Assembly: GCA_937959275.1 (NCBI GenBank)
Contig: CALGLU010000091.1
Coordinates: 1 to 64,000, forward strand
DNA: 64,000 bases
Direction: 5' to 3'
From: an uncultured Saprospiraceae bacterium
GTDB lineage: Bacteria > Bacteroidota > Bacteroidia > Chitinophagales > Saprospiraceae
Part shown: positions 24,549 through 33,018 of the stretch, piece by piece
Layout: each line of letters begins with the position of its first letter
Position numbering within the stretch: position 1 is the first letter of the stretch
Notes under the pieces: model-generated
What the model saw: the letters and a program-made list of their open reading frames with translations, nothing else
What the model was told of the DNA's origin: nothing
Databases searched by the model: none
Position numbers and translations under genes: made by a program

Positions 24549-26319
24549 AATTGAACGTCTGAAATAAAAGCTTAAAGTTTTGTTTGCTGTATTCGTTTTC
24601 CAAATTATTGATACAATAATATTTTGGTTTGATTGTCTGGATATAATCTAAGTTTTCTTCTGTAAACCCAAAGTGAAAGGCCACTGTATCAAGAACTTCA
24701 TTGTAGTCTTCATTCAGCTTTTGGTATCCATGGAGAATGGAAATCCAACTAATGAGTGTCAATGTATGTACCGTTTGTTTACCACGAACATGTTCTCGGT
24801 AAAAATTGTTTTTCCACTCCTCATGGTACAATTCAAGACAAATCTTAAATGCACCTTTGTTCATGATCATGGCTTGATGTGGGAAGGTTAAATTGGGCTC
24901 AGCGCCATAGGTGGATAGGAACAGTTGCCGTGCATTTTCGACATACATAACAGGGATTGCTTTGCCGGCATGTGCTGATGAAACGACTGAGATATTATTA
25001 TTCTTTGTTAAATCTCGATGTAACATGTTGATTTTAGGAACGCCGTCATCATGAAATATATCAGTTGGTAGAATAATGTTGCCTAAAAAATAATCATCAC
25101 AGAAATAGAAAAATGTCTCACTTAGATCTGGAATCAAATGAATGAACGTTTCAATAATGGTCGAGTTGAAGACTTTGCCAACCAAGAAGGGAGGTAAAAT
25201 ATCATCCTGATTAATAAAGCGGATTTTCTTTTGAAAAGGCTCGGTAAAAATATGTAATGGAAAATCTTGATTCGGTGTAACGATAAAGATATGCCTTACA
25301 TCAGTAAAATATTTTTCAACAGACAGAAGGGATAGCAAAATTTCACCATTGGAGATGTGCCGCGATATATTCTGTTGTTCGTTTGTTGATGTCAGAGGAT
25401 CTATTCCAGTCGTATTTGTAAAGTGGGTTTTCAGTGAGTCCTCATTCATGTCTGCCCATGTATAGACAATATCGACTTGCTTGGTCTGGTCAATGCGGTA
25501 TGAATGATTGCTGCTAAGCACAGTGCGCTCATGCTCAGTTGACTTCTCATCTATCAATGAAAGAATGGTAGGCTTATATTGATCTGCAAAATCAGCAATT
25601 TGAAAAAGCTGCTTTTTATAAGTCTTAATTTTATCAGGCTCAAGGCTCAGTTCGTTTAGGATGGCGTTGATTCGGTTTTCGTTTTCACGTGTGATGATGT
25701 ACAGCTTGAGTTGTTGTATTTTCCACCAGAGTGTATCAGCATCTTCCTCTATACCTTTCTTGCACAGATTGAGCATAGATGTATAGCCGTGAAACATAGT
25801 TTGAAGCCGGTACTGTTGCCGCTTGCTTATGTTGTTCGTATAGTTGTCATCATTGTGTAAGGGTAAAAGTAGTCTCTTTGATCGAACGTTAAAGAGAAGT
25901 CTCAGCTGGACGATGTCTTCCTGCATCCAATGCGTTTCTAAAACTTTTAAAGATTGGTTAGCGCGGTCCCAATTTTGAAAATGAACATTCATCATCACTG
26001 AGCGATGTAGTAAATTCTTATTGGTCGGATGATTGACGAGCCCCTCACCTAAGTATTTGAATGCCTCATTAAAGCGATTATCAGTTAATAGCAGATGTAT
26101 GATCTTAATATATGGTAGCGGTCGTGTTGGAAAGTCCACGACGTTTTTATTGGCAATAAATAGCTTGTCTTGAAAGTCCAAAATATCAACTGTTTCATCT
26201 AGCAATCGCTTTCTTTTGGTAAAATCAGTCGCATTGAGATCTATGTATTCAAGGATTTGCTCCACTGCAGGTTTATACCCAACATGTTTGATCAATTTTT
26301 TTAACTGAGCTTTGTCCAT
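24547..26319 (-). CDS. Stealth-family sugar-phosphate transferase with N-terminal helical repeats
   Basis: 590-aa protein. The C-terminal half has conserved blocks of Stealth hexose-1-phosphate transferases. CR1 is KQVDIVYTWADMNE (residues ~281-293). CR2 runs from residue ~319 to 420: ISNGEILLSLLSVEKYFTDV, HIFIVTPNQDFPLHI, NQDDILPP, FNSTIIETFIHLIPDLSE and YFCDDYFLG. Such enzymes build phosphodiester-linked capsule or surface glycans and include the GlcNAc-1-phosphotransferase family. Residues 1-275 look like a TPR-type helical solenoid (YIKIIHLLLTDNRFNEAFKY, then WDRANQSLKVLETHW), an unusual fusion that may hold a carrier or partner. There are no other capsule genes beside it. The N-terminal assignment is tentative. 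Confidence 0.75.
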   Translation of the reverse strand: MDKAQLKKLIKHVGYKPAVEQILEYIDLNATDFTKRKRLLDETVDILDFQDKLFIANKNVVDFPTRPLPYIKIIHLLLTDNRFNEAFKYLGEGLVNHPTNKNLLHRSVMMNVHFQNWDRANQSLKVLETHWMQEDIVQLRLLFNVRSKRLLLPLHNDDNYTNNISKRQQYRLQTMFHGYTSMLNLCKKGIEEDADTLWWKIQQLKLYIITRENENRINAILNELSLEPDKIKTYKKQLFQIADFADQYKPTILSLIDEKSTEHERTVLSSNHSYRIDQTKQVDIVYTWADMNEDSLKTHFTNTTGIDPLTSTNEQQNISRHISNGEILLSLLSVEKYFTDVRHIFIVTPNQDFPLHIFTEPFQKKIRFINQDDILPPFLVGKVFNSTIIETFIHLIPDLSETFFYFCDDYFLGNIILPTDIFHDDGVPKINMLHRDLTKNNNISVVSSAHAGKAIPVMYVENARQLFLSTYGAEPNLTFPHQAMIMNKGAFKICLELYHEEWKNNFYREHVRGKQTVHTLTLISWISILHGYQKLNEDYNEVLDTVAFHFGFTEENLDYIQTIKPKYYCINNLENEYSKQNFKLLFQTFN

Positions 26320-26434
26320 GAAGACGGATCTAGGATTTTATTTATACGAGTGTTTACGATAATGATAGTTAAGGATGAACACCAAGCGGCTCGCTAAATA
26401 TAGGAAGAATATTAAAAGCTAGGATCTGAGAAAT

Positions 26435-26887
26435 ATGAAATCCCTTGAGTCAATGCCTGAACCTACCATTTTTATGCATTTCTTGGTCTTGTTTTTGTAC
26501 TTAATCGAGTATAAAACCATCCTGATCGTGAAAACTGCCAAAGCCAAAAGTTCACATCATATTTATGTTGTTGAATTGAGCAAAAGAGTATGGACAGAAA
26601 GCTGGCGCTTTAGAGCGGCAAATCCTCAATACAATGGGGTTTCTGAATGTCTTTACGTCGGCATTACAAGCCACACTCCCAAAGTCCGCTTTCAAAAACA
26701 CAAAGCAGGTGCTCGCTCAAAGAAGGGACACAAAATTTCATCCTGGTATGTCGAAAAATATGGTCTCTACCTCAGACCGAGTCTCTACGACCAACACAAT
26801 CCTATGTCGAGAGTGAAGGCTCAACGAATGGAAAAAGATTTATCAGAAAGACTTCGTCGTAAAGGCTATGCTGTTTGGTGGAATTGA
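26435..26887 (+). CDS. GIY-YIG-like nuclease-domain protein
   Basis: 150-aa ORF. From about residue 42 it carries HIYVVELSKRVW, then CLYVGITSHTPKVRFQKHKA and WYVEKYGLYLRPSLYDQ, and ends ERLRRKGYAVWW. This matches short GIY-YIG-like proteins of unknown function, sometimes mislabelled as ribose-5-phosphate isomerase in databases. Equivalents of the two GIY/YIG strands are IYVV and YVGI; a catalytic Arg/Glu set cannot be confirmed by eye. The first 40 residues are hydrophobic and unlike the family, so the true start may be GTG at 26528, giving ~119 aa. It is an orphan gene, followed by a weak hairpin (26960-26982). Confidence 0.65.
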   Translation: MKSLESMPEPTIFMHFLVLFLYLIEYKTILIVKTAKAKSSHHIYVVELSKRVWTESWRFRAANPQYNGVSECLYVGITSHTPKVRFQKHKAGARSKKGHKISSWYVEKYGLYLRPSLYDQHNPMSRVKAQRMEKDLSERLRRKGYAVWWN

Positions 26888-27069
26888 AATTTTAAATGCA
26901 CAAATTTTTGTTTTGCTGATTAGGCTAAACTTCATTATAATCTGTCAGATTGTGAGGTACAGTAGACTGCGGCTGCCTACTGTTTAACAAGGCTTATTAC
27001 CGTTTTTTAAAATGTTCTTCTCAAATATTCGTTATTAACTTATGTTGTCCAATTAATTCAGTACACGAC

Positions 27070-28134
27070 ATGGAAGTCAGTAGAGAATTACTCTTTTTTT
27101 TTAGCGCTTTAGGTGCCTTCAATGGCTTACTGATGTCATTGTATTTTATATTCATTGCCAAACCGAAACACATCTCGAATGTTTTCTTAGGCCTGTTTTT
27201 GTTGATGCTAAGCATTCGAATCGGTAAGTCAGTATTTTTCTATTTCAACCCAGACTTAGCTTTTAGTTTTTTACAGTTTGGTTTGACTGGATGTTTGTTT
27301 ATTGGCCCTTTCTTGTACTTCTATGTGAAATCGGTTGTGTCGAAATCAGATTCACTATTGGTGAAATGGAAGTACCACATTGGTGTTTTATTGCCCTTGA
27401 GTTTGATTGTTAATATCGCAGTTCCATTTGAGCACAATATTGATATATGGAGGCCTTACATTATTAACGGGATCTATTTTATTTGGTTAGCCTATACACT
27501 ATTGGCTGCCTATGAAATGAGAGACGTATTTAAGCAAGTATTCAAAAGACAATCATCGACTCGAAAAGTAGATATATGGCTGATTAGTATACTGATCGGG
27601 AATTTTGCGATTTGGTTTGCCTATTCTTTCGCAGGAATGACCTCATACATTTTAGGTGCCTTGCTGTTCTCGTTTATGTTGTATCTCTTGGTCCTATTTG
27701 TCATATTCAATAGAAATAAGGATTTTGTAGAAACAAAAACGACCGAACCGTATAAAGATAAAAAGATAGATACTGATATCGCCGAGACATTGATTAATCA
27801 GCTCACTTACGTCATGAATGAGGAGAAGCTGTTTCAAAATTCCAATCTCAAAATCCAACAAGTTGCTGATAAAATGAAAATCTCTAAACACACCTTGTCT
27901 CAGCTGATCAATGACAATTTGGGCAAGGGGTTTCCTCAGTTTTTGAATGAATACAGGATCAATGAAGCGATAAAGCTGATGGCTTCAAAACCTGAATTCA
28001 CCTTAGAGTCTATCGGGTACGAATGTGGATTTAATTCAAAATCAACATTTTATGCTACATTTAAAAAGGTGACCGCAACAACACCCGCTCAATATCAAAA
28101 AAGCATGCTCAATGGACAAATTCTTAAGTCCTAA
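27070..28134 (+). CDS. AraC-family transcriptional regulator with membrane N-terminus
   Basis: 354-aa regulator. Residues ~5-220 contain about seven hydrophobic spans (LLFFFSALGAFNGLLMSLYF, FLGLFLLMLSIRIG, LLFSFMLYLLVLFVIF among them). Residues ~245-350 form an AraC/XylS double helix-turn-helix: LKIQQVADKMKISKHTLSQL, then YRINEAIKLMASKP and SIGYECGFNSKSTFYATFKK. This membrane-AraC layout is common in Bacteroidota and suggests direct sensing at the inner membrane with DNA binding in the cytosol. It lies 88 bp upstream of the DJ-1-like and beta-lactamase-fold genes on the same strand, which are its most likely targets or partners. The inducer is unknown. Confidence 0.85.
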   Translation: MEVSRELLFFFSALGAFNGLLMSLYFIFIAKPKHISNVFLGLFLLMLSIRIGKSVFFYFNPDLAFSFLQFGLTGCLFIGPFLYFYVKSVVSKSDSLLVKWKYHIGVLLPLSLIVNIAVPFEHNIDIWRPYIINGIYFIWLAYTLLAAYEMRDVFKQVFKRQSSTRKVDIWLISILIGNFAIWFAYSFAGMTSYILGALLFSFMLYLLVLFVIFNRNKDFVETKTTEPYKDKKIDTDIAETLINQLTYVMNEEKLFQNSNLKIQQVADKMKISKHTLSQLINDNLGKGFPQFLNEYRINEAIKLMASKPEFTLESIGYECGFNSKSTFYATFKKVTATTPAQYQKSMLNGQILKS

Positions 28135-28222
28135 TTTATAAATCCGTATTCCTGATTTACCAAATTAGGCCTAACTAAGCCCAATCTCACTACATATTTG
28201 CAACATACTAATCGCATAGGCT

Positions 28223-28984
28223 ATGAATTGCAAATTGTATCTAGTTATCTGTTTTACACTACTTTATTCTTGCAGTTACTCTCAATCCGAGAATAGGAAT
28301 ACCTTGAAAGGTAAGATATTATTCGTTTTATCGAATCAGACGGTGTACGGTACATCCGACATTCCAACTGCGAATCACTTTGAAGAGATTGTCGTGCCAT
28401 ATGACGAATTCACTAGTGCGGGTTATGCGGTTGATTTTGTTAGTCCAATGGGAGGGGAAGTTCCGCTCGGTTATATCAATACGTCCTTTCCAATCATCTC
28501 TAAATACATTTTCGATTGCACATTTATGGATAGGCTAAAAGCTACAACCAAGCCAGAAGACATCAACTCGTCTGCGATTTTCTTTTCTGGGGGTGGCGCT
28601 GCTATGTTTGGTGTCCCAGAGAATATACTGATCCAAAAATTAGCTGCTGAAATTTATGAAAAAGAAGACGGGATTGTTTCAGCGATTTGTCACGGCACAG
28701 CGGGATTGGCAAATATCAAAACGGCAGATGGCAATTATTTGGTTTCAGGCAAACAAGTGAACGGTTTTCCAGATGCTTTTGAGAACACAACTGCTGCTTA
28801 TTATCAAGAATTTCCATTTTCTATCCAGCATAAGATGGAAGAACGCGGAGCCACGTTTTCATATTCAGAAGAAGGATGGGATGGATATGTGATTACAGAT
28901 GATCGATTGATCACAGGGCAATATCCAAGTAGTGCGCGCAAGCTTGCCAAAGCAATTATTCAAAGACTACAACAATTCAAATAA
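28223..28984 (+). CDS. DJ-1/PfpI-superfamily protein, exported
   Basis: 253-aa class I glutamine-amidotransferase-like protein of the DJ-1/PfpI/Hsp31 group. It has an export signal with a possible lipobox (FTLLYSCSYS). The nucleophile elbow is VSAICHGTAGL (Cys156, His157), and the preceding strand ends FFSGGGAAMFG. The Glu partner may lie in NHFEEIVVPYDEF. The length and the C-terminal GWDGYVITDDRLITGQYPSS match Hsp31-like members, which act as glyoxalases or protein/nucleotide deglycases. Export to the periplasm or outer membrane is less usual for the family. It is followed after 19 bp by the beta-lactamase-fold gene and probably co-transcribed with it. The reaction catalysed is not certain. 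Confidence 0.8.
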   Translation: MNCKLYLVICFTLLYSCSYSQSENRNTLKGKILFVLSNQTVYGTSDIPTANHFEEIVVPYDEFTSAGYAVDFVSPMGGEVPLGYINTSFPIISKYIFDCTFMDRLKATTKPEDINSSAIFFSGGGAAMFGVPENILIQKLAAEIYEKEDGIVSAICHGTAGLANIKTADGNYLVSGKQVNGFPDAFENTTAAYYQEFPFSIQHKMEERGATFSYSEEGWDGYVITDDRLITGQYPSSARKLAKAIIQRLQQFK

Positions 28985-29003
28985 TACTTCAAAAACAATA
29001 ATT

Positions 29004-30710
29004 ATGATTTTTTTTAGATTCAGTATGTCTATTCTTACAATTGTATTGACTTTTCAAAGTCTATGTTTTAGTCAAGTAGATATGAAATCCAATGTGACCG
29101 TATCTCAAATTGATAGTTTATTTTCCTCATGGGACGATCCTGCAAAGCCAGGTATAGCCGTTGGAGTTGTTGTTAATGGAGAAATACAACATTTGCGAGG
29201 GTATGGAAGCGCCAATTTAGAACATAATATTCCGATTACGGAAAATACTAAGTTTCAATATGTTGGTATGTCTGACCAAATCATCGCGTTTTGTGTGTTG
29301 CTGTTACAAGTACGCGGTTCACTTGATTTGAATGATAAGATTCGACTCCATTTGCCTTCACTTCCTATTTCCATGGATGACATTAAACTACATCATTTAG
29401 TTAACCATACGAGTGGACTGCATGATTTCTCAGTGTTGAGACAATTTGCTGGGTGGCAAGCAACAGATGTATTTACGACTGAACACAAAGAGCACATGAT
29501 AAGTCATGTCAACAACTTAGAGGCTAAGTCTGGCAAAAAGTACTTGTCAACTAAAATGGAAACAAGGCTCTTACAGGATATTATTGAAACGGTGACTGAG
29601 CTGACTCTCAATGAATTTGCTACCGAAGCTATCTTTAATCCCTTAGGTATGAGTAATTCTTTGTTTACAGATTCTGCAGTTCAGTTGGTTGAGAATAGAG
29701 CTCAAGGGTATGTAGAGCTTAATGATAAATATGAGATTGCGCAGATTGTAGAAGATGCTGGGCAGAGTGATCTGTTTTATACCACGATTGAGGATATGTC
29801 TAAATGGGCACAAAATTTATCAACGTTCAGCGTAGGCTCAGCAGCATTAATTCGACAATTCGAAACCTTTGTAACTGTAGATGGCGCTCCTGTAGACATA
29901 ATTAACTCATCTCAATACATTGGCCAACATCGATATTGGAATTTTAAAGGGACAAAAAAATTATACCTCATCGGGATGCAGGCTGGCTATGCTTGTAAGC
30001 TCGTTCGCTTTCCTGACCAAGATTTAAGCATAGTCGTGATGGGGAATGCAGGAAGTTACAATGGACATTGGTCTAGCTTTGTTGCCGATTTATATTTGCA
30101 GAAGTATTATGTAAAGGCAGAAGAAGCTGTGACTAAGCAGCATGAAGCATTTACATTGACAGTTGGTGAAATGGAGAACTATGTTGGTAGCTATTGGAAT
30201 GATGACGAATTATATTCAACACAAGTCAGCTTAGATCAAGATACCCTGCGTTATTTTGAGGAAGAATTTAATTGGAGAATGGATTTGATTCCTGTAAGAG
30301 AAAACGTTTTTCGGACTTCACAAGGGCATACGATCAAGTTTGATAACACAAAGAGACTTGCCCAATTAGAACTGATCATGCCAAGTGGCGCATCTTCGAC
30401 GTCGATTCAATATCAAACGCCTCGTGAGTTAAATCAAACAATCGAAGGTTTTGTAGGGTCCTATTCTAACAAGTCTATCGGTGCAGATTTTAAAGTTGAA
30501 AAGCAGGGCGGAGAGCTAGTTTTATCTCATTTTAAATTGGGAAAACACACCTTAATACCTGTTGGTAAACATACATTTAAAACAAATCAGCGCTTACTGA
30601 AACAGATAAGATTTAGTACAAATGTGGATGGAAATCAACAGATGGGAATTACGAATTCCACAGTCAAACATTTTCCATTCGTGAAAGACTCGGTTAAAGT
30701 ACTTGAATGA
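29004..30710 (+). CDS. Beta-lactamase-fold protein (class C/AmpH-like), catalytic residues missing
   Basis: 568-aa exported protein with the class C beta-lactamase/penicillin-binding fold: KPGIAVGVVVNGEIQHLRGY, HLVNHTSGLHDF, ATEAIFNPLGMSNSLF and YTTIEDMSKWAQNL. Where active members read GSxSKQ, this one reads VGMSDQ (residues ~87-92): the nucleophilic Ser is Gly and the Lys is Asp. The Tyr-x-Asn site reads YLS and the HxG site reads MQAG. All three catalytic motifs are therefore degenerate while the scaffold is intact, so it is probably a binding or regulatory pseudoenzyme. A C-terminal domain of ~180 residues matches the lipocalin-like tails of this family. ATG at 29004 follows the DJ-1-like stop (28984); an upstream in-frame ATG at 28932 would overlap that gene. 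Confidence 0.8.
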   Translation: MIFFRFSMSILTIVLTFQSLCFSQVDMKSNVTVSQIDSLFSSWDDPAKPGIAVGVVVNGEIQHLRGYGSANLEHNIPITENTKFQYVGMSDQIIAFCVLLLQVRGSLDLNDKIRLHLPSLPISMDDIKLHHLVNHTSGLHDFSVLRQFAGWQATDVFTTEHKEHMISHVNNLEAKSGKKYLSTKMETRLLQDIIETVTELTLNEFATEAIFNPLGMSNSLFTDSAVQLVENRAQGYVELNDKYEIAQIVEDAGQSDLFYTTIEDMSKWAQNLSTFSVGSAALIRQFETFVTVDGAPVDIINSSQYIGQHRYWNFKGTKKLYLIGMQAGYACKLVRFPDQDLSIVVMGNAGSYNGHWSSFVADLYLQKYYVKAEEAVTKQHEAFTLTVGEMENYVGSYWNDDELYSTQVSLDQDTLRYFEEEFNWRMDLIPVRENVFRTSQGHTIKFDNTKRLAQLELIMPSGASSTSIQYQTPRELNQTIEGFVGSYSNKSIGADFKVEKQGGELVLSHFKLGKHTLIPVGKHTFKTNQRLLKQIRFSTNVDGNQQMGITNSTVKHFPFVKDSVKVLE

Positions 30711-30831
30711 TAAGTCAATTAGAATATTAATATTTCGGATTCTTTTAATATGTAACATAAGCCACCTTAAGATTATATAGAAAATAAACACATATAAATC
30801 ATTCTTGATGTGTCAATATCTGATCTAGAGC

Positions 30832-31401
30832 TTAGTTATGTATTAAAAGAGAATCAACGAATGCGTTAATCGTAAATGAGGGGTCGACATGCGCAAACTT
30901 GACTTGTTGGTTTTCATCAATAATGTAGGTAGCTGGGATGAAAGAAAAGTCTTTGCTGCCGTACGAATGATTTGCTCTTACATATTCTTCTGGCGCGTCA
31001 CTTATGATACCAAAACTACGCATGATCGATAGATCTTGGTCAACAACAATTGACACATCAGGATCAGTTTCTTGTCTAGAGTTTGGACTACCAGTAAATG
31101 GAGTAGGGGTGATGGCTATCGTGTGGCCGCCTTTCTGCGTAATCTTAGAGAGCTCTTCTCTAAAATGACTCAATGATTTGTGACAGCCCTCGCACCAAAA
31201 GCCTTGGTAGAATAGTAACACAATGTTGCCGGTTTTCACCATCGATCCCAAATGGACTTCCTTTCCTGATATAGTTCTTGCCGTAAAGTCTGGTGCATAG
31301 TCTCCTTTTGCCAAGCCTATAGGACTTTGCGTAGGTGGCATAAATGCACCCGATATAGATATACATAAAAGAGCTAGTCCTAAGAAAATGAATGGTCGCA
31401 T
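30832..31401 (-). CDS. Exported peroxiredoxin/AhpC-TSA family protein
   Basis: 189-aa thioredoxin-fold redox protein with an N-terminal signal (PFIFLGLALLCISISGAF). It has GDYAPDFTARTISGKEVHLG, LFYQGFWCEGCHKSLSHF (Cys70/Cys73) and FIPATYIIDENQQV. The WCxxC in place of the peroxiredoxin PxxxTxxC makes it closer to the redoxin/alkyl-hydroperoxide-reductase-like group. A thiol reductase or peroxidase role in the periplasm is inferred. Its start overlaps the acyl-CoA dehydrogenase stop by one base (TAATG), so it is probably the last gene of the catabolic unit, perhaps handling oxidative by-products. It is convergent with the beta-lactamase-fold gene. Confidence 0.8.
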   Translation of the reverse strand: MRPFIFLGLALLCISISGAFMPPTQSPIGLAKGDYAPDFTARTISGKEVHLGSMVKTGNIVLLFYQGFWCEGCHKSLSHFREELSKITQKGGHTIAITPTPFTGSPNSRQETDPDVSIVVDQDLSIMRSFGIISDAPEEYVRANHSYGSKDFSFIPATYIIDENQQVKFAHVDPSFTINAFVDSLLIHN

Positions 31402-32948
31402 TAAGCTAAGAGACTTTGAAGTTTCATTGCCACGCCCATATCACCGACTATTTTAATTTTCCCAAACATCACCGCTCCCATTGCATCCATTTGTCCTGCC
31501 ACTATTTTTTCGAAATCTTCCATCGACACATTCAATGTACAATCAGCTTCTTTGTTTTCACCAGTCACTGTATTGTCAATACCCGTACCATCAATATGGA
31601 TTTGTTGTTCGCCAAAGTCAAATTTTAAACTCTTGCCCAACGCGTCTGCCTTTGCAGCCTTTGCACGTATGCCTTCAAGAATGTCTTCGAAGGAACTGCC
31701 TGTTGTCGCTGCCTGTGCTGCCGTAGCCGTTTGTCCATTCGATTTTCCATTTGCTTTTGCGTTTGTATTCCCTTGATGAGGAGACTTAGGTTGCTCATAA
31801 GATTGATCCTCTATAATCATCTTGGCTATAATGTTTCTCATGATCTCTGACGAACCTCCGCCAATCGTACCCACACGCACATCTCTATACATTCGTGCCA
31901 TGGGATACTCTTCCATAAAACCATAGCCTCCAAAAAATTGTAAACATTGTGTGGCTACTTTTTCACATAGTTCGGTAGCTAACAATTTTGCCATGCTACA
32001 CAATTTGACATCATAGATGCCTTCAGAATACATCTTACAACAGTGATAAGAAAAGGCTTTTAAGGCCTCAACCTCAGAAGCTAACTGTGCCACTCTGTGC
32101 CGTAACACCTGAAATTTATTGATTGATCGACCAAATGCTTCACGTTCTGCCATATATTTCAGCGAGACTTCGATGGCTTTTTCACAGCCGGTCACAGCCG
32201 CAGGCACGGCACAAAGACGTTCTAGTTGGAGCCCATTCATTAAATAATAAAATCCCCTTCCTTCTTCTCCAATCAAATTCTCCTTGGGCACTTTTACATT
32301 GTCAAAACTTAACTCTGCCGTGTCAGAACTATGCCAACCTAGTTTTTTTAACTTCCGCGCTGACACGCCTTCCATGCTTTGCTCAATGACCAAAAGGCTG
32401 ACACCTGCCGAACCAGCAGATGGATCGGTCTTAACGACAGTGATGATAAAATCTCCATACACACCATTGGTAATGAAGGTTTTTGATCCATTGACCAAAT
32501 AGTGATCTCCTTTATCTTCGGCTCTTGTCTGAATGTTTTGAGCATCAGATCCTGCTCCTGGTTCTGTAATCCCAATAGAAGAGATTAAATCTCCTGAAAT
32601 AATGCCTGGTAAGTATTTCTTCTTCAATTGGTCTGAACCAAATTTTAGGATATAGGGGCCTGACATGTATTGGACCACTTGCTGCGTAATCGCAAAGCCT
32701 CCAGAATTACATCTACCTAGCTCTTCATTGAATACTACATCGTAAAAGAAATCCAGATTTGAACCTCCATATTCTTCAGGGTAGGATAGACCTAGAAAGC
32801 CCATGTCACCCATCTTCTTCCAAATATCTCTAGGTGTTTTACGATCTTCTTCCCATTGATCAATATGTGGAATCGCCTCCTTATCTAAAAACTGCCTAAG
32901 GCTTTGTCTGAATAATTCGTGCTCTTCTGTGAAATGTTGCGTACTCAT
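31401..32948 (-). CDS. Acyl-CoA dehydrogenase fused to an SCP2 sterol-carrier domain
   Basis: 515-aa fusion. Residues ~1-385 form a complete flavin acyl-CoA dehydrogenase: SIGITEPGAGSDAQNIQT, NGSKTFITNGVYGDFIITV, QVLRHRVAQLASEVEALKAF, CLQFFGGYGFMEEYPMAR and VGTIGGGSSEIMRNIIAKM. A low-complexity linker rich in Asn/Gln/Ala/Thr follows (~390-420). Residues ~425-515 are an SCP2-like lipid-binding domain (IHIDGTGIDNTVTGE, then ADCTLNVSMEDFEKIVAGQM and GKIKIVGDMGVAMKLQ). The enzyme should introduce the alpha-beta double bond into an acyl-CoA, and the SCP2 domain suggests a bulky hydrophobic substrate. It lies downstream of the SDR gene at 33019 and overlaps the peroxiredoxin start. The fusion itself is directly visible; the substrate is inferred. 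Confidence 0.88.
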   Translation of the reverse strand: MSTQHFTEEHELFRQSLRQFLDKEAIPHIDQWEEDRKTPRDIWKKMGDMGFLGLSYPEEYGGSNLDFFYDVVFNEELGRCNSGGFAITQQVVQYMSGPYILKFGSDQLKKKYLPGIISGDLISSIGITEPGAGSDAQNIQTRAEDKGDHYLVNGSKTFITNGVYGDFIITVVKTDPSAGSAGVSLLVIEQSMEGVSARKLKKLGWHSSDTAELSFDNVKVPKENLIGEEGRGFYYLMNGLQLERLCAVPAAVTGCEKAIEVSLKYMAEREAFGRSINKFQVLRHRVAQLASEVEALKAFSYHCCKMYSEGIYDVKLCSMAKLLATELCEKVATQCLQFFGGYGFMEEYPMARMYRDVRVGTIGGGSSEIMRNIIAKMIIEDQSYEQPKSPHQGNTNAKANGKSNGQTATAAQAATTGSSFEDILEGIRAKAAKADALGKSLKFDFGEQQIHIDGTGIDNTVTGENKEADCTLNVSMEDFEKIVAGQMDAMGAVMFGKIKIVGDMGVAMKLQSLLA

Positions 32949-33018
32949 AAGTATTTGCTTTCGGATTTGAAAATAGTGTTTGTTAGTTTAATAGGCCCTA
33001 AACCTTTGTTAAGTTCAT

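Noticed and set aside
31416-31776. Several overlapping plus-strand ORFs opposite the acyl-CoA dehydrogenase 3' end
   Set aside because: They are frame shadows of the SCP2 domain and low-complexity linker; there is no start context or conserved motif.
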